Part shown: in pieces, positions 1 through 6,454 of the stretch | Layout of the letters: each line of letters starts with the position of its first letter | Position numbering within the stretch: position 1 is the first letter of the stretch | Source of the DNA: Candidatus Aegiribacteria sp. | Lineage (GTDB): Bacteria; Fermentibacterota; Fermentibacteria; Fermentibacterales; JCC-6 | Direction: 5' to 3' | DNA: 6,753 bases | Assembly: GCA_030640155.1 (NCBI GenBank) | Contig: DAOWJX010000239.1 | Span: 1-6,753, forward strand | Notes under the pieces: generated by a model | Seen by the model: only the letters and a program-made list of their open reading frames with translations | What the model was told of the DNA's origin: nothing | Database searches by the model: none | Translations under genes and position numbers: made by a program

Positions 1-476
1 ATTCTCAGGCCGCCGGTTTCCCCCGTGAAACAGATTCTATCATCAGCAGTGGCAGCCCATGCCGGGAATTCTCCGATATACCAGCTTTCGATTTTTCTTC
101 CCCGCAGATCGTATTCGGTCAGGAGACCATCGTGCGCGATCATGAATGTGGAGCTGGCTGTACTGAAAGGCCCGCTGAAGTATTCGGATTCGAAAAGCGT
201 ACTTACAGTCTGATCGGGAACGATAATAATCACTCTCTGCGGCATTCCTGAAGGGCATTCCTTGAATAGAACATTCCCTTCGATCAGAATGACGTTTCTT
301 CCGGCTCCGGGCTCATCTGAGAGTATTTCGATATTATCACAATGGTTCAAGAGATAAAGACCTCTGTGCCGGCCATCGGTAAGAAGAAGCCCCTCCGGAA
401 TATCCTTCAGGGCAATTTCAGCTGACGCGGGATTCAGAGGCTCTATTAGAGAAACAAGGATCAGAAGAACAAGCAT
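1..476 (-). CDS. Exported protein of unknown function, N-terminal 158 residues (gene runs off the left edge)
   Basis: I read this frame by hand on the minus strand; it begins at ATG 474-476 and is still open at base 1. The protein opens with a hydrophobic stretch (about residues 1-17) ending in PASA-E, which looks like a type I signal peptide with cleavage after residue 19; no lipobox cysteine follows, so it is not a lipoprotein. The mature part alternates short beta-strand-like segments with glycine/aspartate turns, for example GLLLTDGRHRGLYLL at 29-43 and GLLTEYDLRGRKIESWYI at 117-134, which resembles a beta-propeller. No family is recognised. The gene starts 9 bases after the SagB-like gene, and an AGGA overlapping that gene's TAG stop lies about 8 bases upstream of the ATG, so translation is probably coupled. 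It is likely the third gene of an operon that includes another exported propeller protein. The signal peptide and frame are seen; the fold is inferred. Confidence 0.7.
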   Translation of the reverse strand, partial: MLVLLILVSLIEPLNPASAEIALKDIPEGLLLTDGRHRGLYLLNHCDNIEILSDEPGAGRNVILIEGNVLFKECPSGMPQRVIIIVPDQTVSTLFESEYFSGPFSTASSTFMIAHDGLLTEYDLRGRKIESWYIGEFPAWAATADDRICFTGETGGLR

Positions 477-485
477 GAACAGTTC

Positions 486-1217
486 CTATCTTCTGCCTAC
501 AGGTGCTATATAGATTACAAATTCATCTCTGCCATCAAGATCCAGCAGAGAATCCATAATGTCCTGATCGTAAGCTCCGATAGCGCATGTGCCAAGTCCT
601 GAAGCTGTGCATGCAAGATAGAGATTCTGGCAGACATGTCCCGCATCAAGAGCAATGATCTTATGAGAAACAGGACCGTATCGCCATTCGGTTCTGTATG
701 GTATGACCGTCCAGATGAAAGTAACGGAGCATTCACCGGTGAATTTCTGATCAAGGCATCCCTTGATAACGCTGGAAGGAGGAATCCTGTCTCTAAGATG
801 AGCAAGTGTATGATCAAAAGGAAGGTATCTGTACAGCCCGGGGTCCAGTCCACTGACGTTATTGACTGAAAGATATGTTTCGAAAGGATGACGAGCTCCA
901 CCGGACGGAACTGTTCTGAATGAAGCGATACCATTTCGAACGATACTCTTCACTCCCTGTGTGGCCCAGAGAAGCCAGGATAGTTCGACTATGGAGACCG
1001 GTTCCCCTGTGAAACTTCTTACGCTTTTTCTTGACATGACAGCTTCTGAGATAGAGGAGTTCGGAAAATCATCCATATCAATCGCTGGGAGAGATACCAG
1101 AGATACTCCTTCAGGAACAGGTTTCTGAAGAGGAGGATGTTCAATCCCTTTTGACTGATCGCTCTCAAAGCTCTCAAGCAGATCCCAGTTTGCTTTCAGA
1201 TTGTGTCTGTCAGACAT
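486..1217 (-). CDS. SagB-type dehydrogenase, nitroreductase superfamily flavoprotein
   Basis: This 243-residue protein has the marks of the SagB-like branch of FMN-dependent nitroreductases. RKSVRSF at 63-69 carries the two arginines expected near the FMN phosphate. PSGGARHPFETYL at 104-116 corresponds to the family's PSxGxxxPxExYL block. The C-terminal part reads ALDAGHVCQNLYLAC (189-203) followed by GLGTCAIGAYD (207-217), matching the usual EAGHxxQNLxL and GLGxxxIGxxD blocks, and ends in APVGRR. Its length is that of a single-domain enzyme. In RiPP pathways SagB relatives oxidise azolines to azoles, but many stand-alone members have unknown substrates, and no YcaO cyclodehydratase, precursor peptide or transporter is present here. 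There is no signal peptide, so it should be cytoplasmic although both operon neighbours are exported. The start is well supported: AAGGAG at 1225-1230 lies 7 bases upstream of the ATG. The family call is firm; the reaction is unknown. Confidence 0.87.
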   Translation of the reverse strand: MSDRHNLKANWDLLESFESDQSKGIEHPPLQKPVPEGVSLVSLPAIDMDDFPNSSISEAVMSRKSVRSFTGEPVSIVELSWLLWATQGVKSIVRNGIASFRTVPSGGARHPFETYLSVNNVSGLDPGLYRYLPFDHTLAHLRDRIPPSSVIKGCLDQKFTGECSVTFIWTVIPYRTEWRYGPVSHKIIALDAGHVCQNLYLACTASGLGTCAIGAYDQDIMDSLLDLDGRDEFVIYIAPVGRR

Positions 1218-1232
1218 GCCTCTTCTCCTTTA

Positions 1233-2456
1233 CTACCAGTTGAGAAGGTCTTCCGGAATGGTATACACAATCCAGGGGACGAAACATCCTGACTCTTCAG
1301 TCCAGGTTCTGCCTCCGAAGAGAAGATGACCTTGCGGACTGATGGCAAGCCCGCTTCCTGTATTCCATAAACTGTTTCCAGCGTTCATTTCCCAGATGAT
1401 ATTGCCCTGGTGATCAAGCCTGTATAGTATCGCGTCGTAACTGGCTCTACCTGAAGACATAGTGTTCGCCAGAACAACGAATCCACCTATTTCCGGTTCA
1501 ACGGCATCCCAGGCCGAATCATTATCATCACCGTCAATCGTGATTGACCAGATCACGTTTCCTGAAGCATTCAATCTGACAAGCCAGATGTCCGACTGGT
1601 AATTGCCGGGCTGCATAGTGATTCCAGTCAGAAAAAACCCTCCTTCAGAGGATTCTATAAGACACTTCGCTGTTTCATGTCCGCCATTGTCGAAAGAGTA
1701 AGCATTCAATCCCGTACCTGTCGAATCGGTGATTACGATGTAGAAATTTCCGGAGCTGCCTCCGCCAAGAGCGAAACCACCGTTTTCCAGAGCGGCTACA
1801 GAATACGCTGCTTCGGACATTGATGTTCCGAAGGTTCTGGTCCATTCAAGATATCCGCCGGAATCCATCCGAACAAGCCAGAAATCTTTTCCGCCGGCAC
1901 CCATGGATTCGGTAAATCCTGCTGCTATAAAGCCTCCGTCAGCTGTCTGCGAGATATCATACAATACATCATCATTGATATTACTGATTTTCCTGCACCA
2001 GAGAAGATTCCCGAAGTTATCGAACTTTGCCACAAAACCATCATAAACGGTACCGGAGAAGATGCTGCCGCAAACAACAAATCCACCGGATACCTGGATT
2101 ACATCCTGCCCTGAAGTAGCCAGTCCCCAGCCCGTGGTCTTCTCCCACGGAATTGATCCGTCCGACATGATTCTGATAAGAAAAAGAGAAGTTATTTCAT
2201 CATCCTGTGAGCCGATATCCCCAACGCAGATCGCTCCGCCGTCATCTGTGAAATCAACTCCCCAGATACAGCTGTCGAATTCAGAAGGTATTTCTGTTTC
2301 CCAAAGAATCCGCGCAGGACCTGACAATGCTGAATGTGAAAATAGAAATAGAAGGGCTGAAAGAAACAGGAACATTTCAGTATTCAACCGAAGCTGTTTC
2401 GAAAAAATGCATTCCTTTAATAACATTTTCCGTAAATGTCCCTTCATATTATCCAT
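1233..2456 (-). CDS. Exported seven-repeat beta-propeller protein
   Basis: The 407-residue protein is built of about seven repeats of roughly 50 residues. Each has a GGF-type strand (GG at 73, 124, 174, 226, 272 and 324, and QG at 375) followed by a strand like DxWLVRxDxxGNxxW; the clearest are at 190-205 and 289-303. This is the pattern of secreted seven-bladed propellers with WD40/PQQ-like blades. A lone ILWETEI strand at 50-56, before the first GG, together with a last repeat that ends without a following strand, suggests ring closure by pairing of the N and C termini. Residues 28-46 (MFLFLSALLFLFSHS then ALSG) form a signal peptide core. The start is uncertain: ATG 2456 has no ribosome site, ATG 2426 (residue 11) has AAGGGA 12 bases upstream, and ATG 2375 (residue 28) would give a short, conventional signal peptide. 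No C-terminal sorting domain is seen. Its role is unknown, perhaps binding or scaffolding at the cell surface. It is probably the first gene of the run with the SagB-like gene, whose ATG lies 15 bases after this stop. Confidence 0.8.
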   Translation of the reverse strand: MDNMKGHLRKMLLKECIFSKQLRLNTEMFLFLSALLFLFSHSALSGPARILWETEIPSEFDSCIWGVDFTDDGGAICVGDIGSQDDEITSLFLIRIMSDGSIPWEKTTGWGLATSGQDVIQVSGGFVVCGSIFSGTVYDGFVAKFDNFGNLLWCRKISNINDDVLYDISQTADGGFIAAGFTESMGAGGKDFWLVRMDSGGYLEWTRTFGTSMSEAAYSVAALENGGFALGGGSSGNFYIVITDSTGTGLNAYSFDNGGHETAKCLIESSEGGFFLTGITMQPGNYQSDIWLVRLNASGNVIWSITIDGDDNDSAWDAVEPEIGGFVVLANTMSSGRASYDAILYRLDHQGNIIWEMNAGNSLWNTGSGLAISPQGHLLFGGRTWTEESGCFVPWIVYTIPEDLLNW

Positions 2457-2574
2457 AAGGTCAGTAATTTCGACTTGCTTGTCAAGGCTTTACTGAATGA
2501 AACTGTCTGCGAAAGTCAGGGAATGAACTTTACACTGGTGATATTTGCGGTTTAGTTATTTCGGAATGTAATTA
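2457..2574. promoter_or_regulatory. 118-base gap upstream of the propeller operon, with an inverted repeat around TTGACA
   Basis: This gap separates the end of the carbamoylation genes from the propeller/SagB-like run, all on the minus strand. It contains a 7-base inverted repeat, TCAGTAA at 2461-2467 and TTACTGA at 2490-2496. Within the 22-base spacer lie a smaller CTTG/CAAG pair and, on the minus strand, a perfect TTGACA (2485 down to 2480). The TTGACA could be a -35 element, but no good -10 box stands 16-18 bases downstream of it, so a promoter is possible rather than shown. The inverted repeat could be an operator or an mRNA stem. I see no GC-rich hairpin followed by a T run that would terminate transcription after the DUF5989 gene. 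Confidence 0.3.
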
Positions 2575-2724
2575 TCAGAATATCGCATACAGGAACGGTG
2601 CCAGTACCGAGCCCTGCGCAAGTATAATTATCAGACTGAGCAGCAGCAGCACAACAATTATCGGTGCCAGCCACCACTTTTTGCGAACCTTGAGGAAATC
2701 CCATATCTCTTTAAAATGTCCCAT
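2575..2724 (-). CDS. DUF5989-type small membrane protein (SxtK-like)
   Basis: This 49-residue protein has a short charged and aromatic N-terminus, then RKKWWLAPI at 14-22, one strongly hydrophobic helix at about 19-36, and a conserved-looking tail AQGSVLAPFLYAIF (36-49). The RKKWWLxPI motif, the helix and the AQGSxLAPFxYxxF end are what I know of the DUF5989 family, tiny proteins usually encoded beside carbamoyltransferases. The frame is open further upstream, but the real start is ATG 2722-2724: it gives the family length, has GGAA about 5-6 bases upstream, and lies 13 bases after the stop of the SxtJ-like gene. A cytoplasmic N-terminus is predicted from the RKK before the helix. The function of the family is not established; I infer a partner or membrane anchor for the carbamoyltransferase. 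Confidence 0.85.
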   Translation of the reverse strand: MGHFKEIWDFLKVRKKWWLAPIIVVLLLLSLIIILAQGSVLAPFLYAIF

Positions 2725-2737
2725 ATCATTTCCAATT

Positions 2738-3124
2738 CTAATAAGGTTTGTCAGGTCTGCTGCATGGTCCGTCATCATCGACAACCAGCCAGTATGACCG
2801 CGTGTTCTTACTGGAACGCATTCGGAGAGGATCCTTTCCCAGAAGGCGCATAATGAGTCCCGTAGGAACAACAGCGATGAAGAATACAAGAGTCAGCAGA
2901 ATATTCGTTACGATAAAGCCCATAATGACCGCAAGCTTCATCCAGTATTTCTCCAGCGGTCGCAGAATAGAGGGGATTACAAGAGCCGTAAACAGAAAAA
3001 ATCCGGATAATCCTGTTGAAAAGAGCCATAAAGGCTTATCTTTGATGTAGAACAGGATGGCCAGGACTGCAAACGCTCCTGCCATTGTCAGACCGAACTT
3101 CTTCAGTTTGCGGATTTGATCCAT
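2738..3124 (-). CDS. SxtJ-type small integral membrane protein
   Basis: This 128-residue protein has three predicted membrane helices at about 11-27, 31-50 and 66-93. Between helices 2 and 3 is ILRPLEKYWMKLAVIMG (53-69), and after helix 3 comes LIMRLLGKDPLRMR (90-103) followed by RSYW (109-112). The LRPLxxxWMxLA segment and the GKDPL...SYW tail are the features I recognise from SxtJ-family proteins, which are typically found next to NodU/CmcH-type carbamoyltransferases, including in the saxitoxin cluster. The biochemical role is unknown; membrane recruitment of the carbamoyltransferase or presentation of its substrate is an inference. The gene begins 13 bases after the carbamoyltransferase stop and ends 13 bases before the DUF5989 start, so the three are almost certainly one operon. 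The start is ATG 3122-3124, supported by GGAG 8 bases upstream; an upstream TTG at 3145 would overlap the previous gene and is less likely. Confidence 0.86.
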   Translation of the reverse strand: MDQIRKLKKFGLTMAGAFAVLAILFYIKDKPLWLFSTGLSGFFLFTALVIPSILRPLEKYWMKLAVIMGFIVTNILLTLVFFIAVVPTGLIMRLLGKDPLRMRSSKNTRSYWLVVDDDGPCSRPDKPY

Positions 3125-3132
3125 ACCGATAT

Positions 3133-3136
3133 CTCC
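3133..3136 (-). promoter_or_regulatory. Ribosome binding site that decides the SxtJ-type gene start
   Basis: GGAG on the minus strand lies 8 bases before ATG 3122-3124. It favours that ATG over the in-frame TTG at 3145, which lies upstream of this site and inside the carbamoyltransferase gene. Confidence 0.65.
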
Positions 3137-3137
3137 A

Positions 3138-5015
3138 TCAGTCAAGCTTGAATACCTTCTTCCAGTCCTTCTCCTCTGTCAGTTCAGGTTGTTCTTCTTT
3201 GAGGAGCAGGCAATTACCCAGAGCAAGAATATCCATTTCCGTTCTCATGAAACAGAGATAAGCGTCGTACGGTGAACATACGATGGGCTCACCCCTTACA
3301 TTGAAACTAGTGTTTATGATTACTCCGCAGCCGGTTTTGTTCATGAACCTTGATATGAGATTATAGTATTTAGGATTGTATTTCCCGTCTACAGTCTGAA
3401 TACGGGCGGAATAATCTACATGAGTGACCGCCGGTATATCCGATCTGGGAATTTTCAGTTTCTCCATCCCGAAAAGATCCTCTTCTTCATTTAACTTATT
3501 CCTGCGGTTTTTCTGGACAGGCGCAACGAGAAGCATGTACGGGCTGGGTACATCGATCTCGAAGTACTCTTCAGCAACTTCGTTGAGAACCGATGGCGCG
3601 AAGGGCCTGAAGGATTCCCGATACTTGATTTTCAGATTCATTAATGATTGCATGTCTGTACTTCTGGCGTCTCCGATAATTGATCTGTTCCCCAGAGCTC
3701 TTGGACCAAATTCCATTCTTCCGGAAAACCATCCAATAACTTTACCTGAAATGATTGCATCGCTTACTTCTTCTATGATGCTTTCTTCATCAAGCCTTTT
3801 ATACGGATATCCGCCATTCACGAGCCAGGATTCGATCTCATCATCACTCCAGTGTGGTCCAAGGTAGGATCCATTCTGGCTGTCATTTACTCCATCTGCA
3901 ACCCTTGTCTTATCCAGAATCTGGTGCCATACGAAAAGAGCTGCACCAAGAGCGCCTCCGGCATCGCCCGCAGCAGGCTGAATCCAGATAGCATCAAAAA
4001 GGCCGGATCGAAGGATTTTTCCATTTGCAACGCAGTTAAGAGTGACTCCTCCTGCCAGGCAGAGGTTTCTCTGGCCGGTTTCCGATTTCACATGCTTCGC
4101 GGTTCTCATCATTACTTCTTCTGCAACAGCCTGCACCGATGCAGCAAGATCCATATCCCTTTGAGTAATGATATTCTCCGGTGTTCTGGGAGGTCCGCCG
4201 AATAGTCTGTGGAATGCTCGGGAAGTCATGGTCAATCCCTGACAATAATTGAAATACTTCATATTCAATCTGAAACTGCCGTCCTCTTTCAGGTCCATGA
4301 TGTGTTCAAGAATTGTCTGTACAAAACGGGGTTCACCATATGGAGCCAGTCCCATAACCTTGTACTCTCCCGAGTTTACTCTAAACCCCGTGTAGTATGT
4401 AAACGCTGTGTACAGAAGTCCCAGACTGTGAGGGAAGTTTAACTCATACATGAGTTCTATATGATTGTTTTTACCTATCCCCCATGATGCGGTTGCCCAT
4501 TCGCCGACACCATCCATTGTTATGATGGCCGCCTCTCTGAAGGGGCTCGGGAAGAATGCCGATGCGGAGTGAGACTGATGATGTTCCGGATAAAACAGCT
4601 CTCCGTTGAACTCTCCGAGGTTTTTTCTGATGCGATCACCCATCCAGAGTTTTTCCTTAAGCCAGAGGGGCATGGATTTCAGAAAAGAGGGCAGACCGGA
4701 CGGGGCAAATGCAAGATATGTCTCAAGGAGTCTTTCGAACTTGAGAAAAGGTTTATCGTAAAAAGCCACCTGGGTGAGCGACTCTGCATTTGTGCCACCT
4801 TCATCAAGACAGTATCTTATGGCATGTTCAGGGAATCGGTGGTCGTGCTTTTTTCTCGTGAACCGTTCTTCCTGTGCTGCAGCTACGATTTTGCCATTAT
4901 GCACCAGGCAGGCAGCTGAATCATGGTAGAAAGCGGAAATTCCGAGTATCCAGGCGTCTATTGAGATCTCCTCCTGAAGTTGTGAAACAAAATCAAGTTG
5001 ATTAAATTCAATCAA
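3138..5015 (-). CDS. O-carbamoyltransferase, NodU/CmcH/TobZ family
   Basis: Members of this family make carbamoyl-adenylate from carbamoyl phosphate and ATP and pass the carbamoyl group to a hydroxyl of a sugar, antibiotic or lipid-linked acceptor. Counting from TTG 5015 (625 residues), the N-terminal ASKHA-fold domain opens with WILGISAFYHDSAACLV at 22-38, then AAAQEERFTRKKHD at 45-58. HHQSH (145-149) with MDGVGEW (167-173) and the aspartate of AAGDAGGALG (348-357) fit the metal site of TobZ: H145, H149, D168 and D351 by spacing. The C-terminal YrdC-like part shows SGRMEFGPRALGNRSI (431-446), RESFRPFAPSVL (466-477) and INTSFNVRGEPIV (567-579). All key blocks are intact, so the enzyme should be active and cytoplasmic. 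The first 18 residues have no family counterpart; the true start is probably near position 4961, giving about 607 residues. It leads an operon with two small membrane proteins and diverges from a membrane SGNH protein. The family is firm; the acceptor is unknown. Confidence 0.95.
   Translation of the reverse strand: MIEFNQLDFVSQLQEEISIDAWILGISAFYHDSAACLVHNGKIVAAAQEERFTRKKHDHRFPEHAIRYCLDEGGTNAESLTQVAFYDKPFLKFERLLETYLAFAPSGLPSFLKSMPLWLKEKLWMGDRIRKNLGEFNGELFYPEHHQSHSASAFFPSPFREAAIITMDGVGEWATASWGIGKNNHIELMYELNFPHSLGLLYTAFTYYTGFRVNSGEYKVMGLAPYGEPRFVQTILEHIMDLKEDGSFRLNMKYFNYCQGLTMTSRAFHRLFGGPPRTPENIITQRDMDLAASVQAVAEEVMMRTAKHVKSETGQRNLCLAGGVTLNCVANGKILRSGLFDAIWIQPAAGDAGGALGAALFVWHQILDKTRVADGVNDSQNGSYLGPHWSDDEIESWLVNGGYPYKRLDEESIIEEVSDAIISGKVIGWFSGRMEFGPRALGNRSIIGDARSTDMQSLMNLKIKYRESFRPFAPSVLNEVAEEYFEIDVPSPYMLLVAPVQKNRRNKLNEEEDLFGMEKLKIPRSDIPAVTHVDYSARIQTVDGKYNPKYYNLISRFMNKTGCGVIINTSFNVRGEPIVCSPYDAYLCFMRTEMDILALGNCLLLKEEQPELTEEKDWKKVFKLD
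4970..4975 (-). promoter_or_regulatory. Strong Shine-Dalgarno AGGAGG placed for an ATA start of the carbamoyltransferase
   Basis: On the minus strand a perfect AGGAGG spans 4975 to 4970, exactly 8 bases before an ATA codon (4961-4959). Initiating there gives a protein starting fMet-Asp-Ala-Trp-Ile-Leu-Gly, just where family members normally begin. The only standard start upstream is TTG 5015, preceded by AGGTGA at a very short distance. The Shine-Dalgarno site is plain in the sequence; use of ATA as the start is inference, and an ATG misread as ATA is an alternative. Confidence 0.5.
4991..5015. promoter_or_regulatory. Three AATCAA/TTGATT half-sites between divergent genes (possible operator)
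   Basis: AATCAA at 4991-4996 is followed after one base by its inverse TTGATT at 4998-5003, and then by AATCAA again at 5010-5015. The second and third copies, with the AAATTC between them, make an 18-base palindrome (4998-5015) in which 8 of 9 pairs match. The cluster lies just upstream of the probable carbamoyltransferase start and about 45 bases upstream of the SGNH gene, so a bound regulator could act on both. The TTG usually chosen as the carbamoyltransferase start is part of the last half-site. The region is A/T-rich, so chance cannot be excluded. I found no convincing -35/-10 pair for either gene here. Confidence 0.35.
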
Positions 5016-5059
5016 TTCACCTGACTAGTTAAAAAGATTCTTCTGAATACAAATACTGA

Positions 5060-6454
5060 ATGGGCATTATAATGAAAGATACCAAACTGAGCGATTCGAC
5101 GGTGAAAGTCCTGAAAATAGCCGTAATTGTACTAGGCAGTGTGCTTGTACTGATTGCGCTGTTCTCAAATATTCTGGGATTAAGCACCAGTTCAGGATTA
5201 AGCAGTAATCAGATACTATTTGCAGTAGCGGGAGTCATTCTGATAATGATAGGCCTTCTCGGCAGGCGCTTTCCGGTATTCTACGAGAGTACAGCAAAGA
5301 TATTCCTTAGTATCGTGATTGCGGTGATCTTACTTGATCTTCTGTCTCTTGTTCTGGTAAAGCTGATTGATCCGGAAAGGTTCAGGATCAGGGCGCAAAA
5401 GATTGAAGTGGGTCATCTTGATGAAGTTGAGCATATAGTTGTATTGGGTCGCTATGAACCTTTTGTTGTGTGGAGATCCAACCCAATCATCAATTGTGAT
5501 TCGATAACGATCAGTGAAGATGGCTTTCGCCTGACTCCGGAAGCATCACACAATCCTGATGCGTTCAGTGTATTAATGCTGGGAGGATCCTCGATGTGGG
5601 GCGCGGGGGTATCTGATTCAGGTACAATCGCAGCATACCTGCAGAGGGACTTATCGGAATTGATTGATAAACCTGTCGCAGTGTTCAATCTTGCTCAGCA
5701 AGGTCATTCCTCTACACAGGAGGTGATCGAGCTTCTGCTGCAGCTCAGAAATGGTAATATCCCTGATCTTGTGATATCCTATGGGGGATTCAATGATGTC
5801 TGGGGCGCTTACGAGAACGGACTTGCAGGCGTTCACCATTCACTGGAATCGATAGCTGGAAGGGTTGAAGGAACAGATGAAGCGCTTGGCATCATGCCTG
5901 TTTGGGAAATTATTCTCAGTAAAACAAATACGTGGCTTCTTGTTACCTCGCTTCGATGGAAGGGAATACTACCACAGGAGAATGTTGAAATTCCAACTTA
6001 TAGAACGATGGGAATAAATTTTGACACGCTGACCTCACAGATTGTCAGCATCTATTATGGAAACTGCCGTGTTGCATCCGCACTTGCTGATTCCTACGAA
6101 TTCGACTGTCTGTTTATATGGCACCCGACCATCTGGACAGGAGATAAAGTACTTACGGATCGGGAGCACATATTCTACGAAGGAGGGCATGAATCGTTCC
6201 TTGCAGGGGGAGATCCTGCATTCATAGAATTGCTTCAAGCAAGCTACGATCTTTTTGAAGAATCGATAACTGATTCGACTCGATACTTCTCTTTCAGGAC
6301 TATTTTCGATGAAACTGAGGATGGAGTCTATTTAGATTATTCCGGGGCACATGTAAGAGCGGAAGCTAATGAGATGATTGCGGAAGAACTGATCAGAATA
6401 ATATCGGAAACAGATTTACTTCTTTCGAATGACATGACAATACCTGACAATTGA
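5060..6454 (+). CDS. Membrane-anchored SGNH/GDSL-family hydrolase or acyltransferase-like protein
   Basis: The 464-residue protein has three N-terminal hydrophobic helices at about 16-37, 50-68 and 79-101, then a soluble domain. Positive residues before helix 1 and the RR at 69-70 after helix 2 predict that the soluble domain lies outside the cytoplasmic membrane. The SGNH blocks are visible: LMLGGSSMWGAGV (172-184) with probable nucleophile S177, NLAQQGHSS (210-218) for block II, SYGGFND (240-246) with N245, and DYSGAH (426-431) with probable catalytic H431. ISEDGFRL (151-158) before block I is also common in such proteins. Family members remove or transfer acyl groups on glycans and lipids. 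The divergent carbamoylation genes suggest it acts on the same envelope molecule, which is inference. The start is not well fixed: neither ATG 5060 nor ATG 5072 (residue 5) has a good ribosome site, though GGG lies about 8 bases before the second. No terminator is evident after the stop. Confidence 0.85.
   Translation: MGIIMKDTKLSDSTVKVLKIAVIVLGSVLVLIALFSNILGLSTSSGLSSNQILFAVAGVILIMIGLLGRRFPVFYESTAKIFLSIVIAVILLDLLSLVLVKLIDPERFRIRAQKIEVGHLDEVEHIVVLGRYEPFVVWRSNPIINCDSITISEDGFRLTPEASHNPDAFSVLMLGGSSMWGAGVSDSGTIAAYLQRDLSELIDKPVAVFNLAQQGHSSTQEVIELLLQLRNGNIPDLVISYGGFNDVWGAYENGLAGVHHSLESIAGRVEGTDEALGIMPVWEIILSKTNTWLLVTSLRWKGILPQENVEIPTYRTMGINFDTLTSQIVSIYYGNCRVASALADSYEFDCLFIWHPTIWTGDKVLTDREHIFYEGGHESFLAGGDPAFIELLQASYDLFEESITDSTRYFSFRTIFDETEDGVYLDYSGAHVRAEANEMIAEELIRIISETDLLLSNDMTIPDN

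Noticed and set aside
43..258. 71-codon minus-strand frame near the left edge
   Set aside because: It is out of frame with the longer open frame 1-476, which has a signal peptide and a ribosome site.
515..934. 139-codon minus-strand open frame within the SagB-like gene
   Set aside because: It lies in another frame of a gene whose family motifs are clear; its translation has no family character.
2062..2496. 144-codon plus-strand open frame over the start of the propeller gene
   Set aside because: It is antisense to the signal peptide and first repeats, and its product shows no domain or ribosome site of note.
3125..3145. TTG 3145 as the start of the SxtJ-type gene, overlapping the carbamoyltransferase
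   Set aside because: The internal ATG 3124 has a well-placed GGAG and gives the usual family length and N-terminus.
3424..3867. 147-codon plus-strand open frame inside the carbamoyltransferase gene
   Set aside because: It is antisense to intact, conserved carbamoyltransferase blocks, has low-complexity serine-rich content and shows no recognisable domain.
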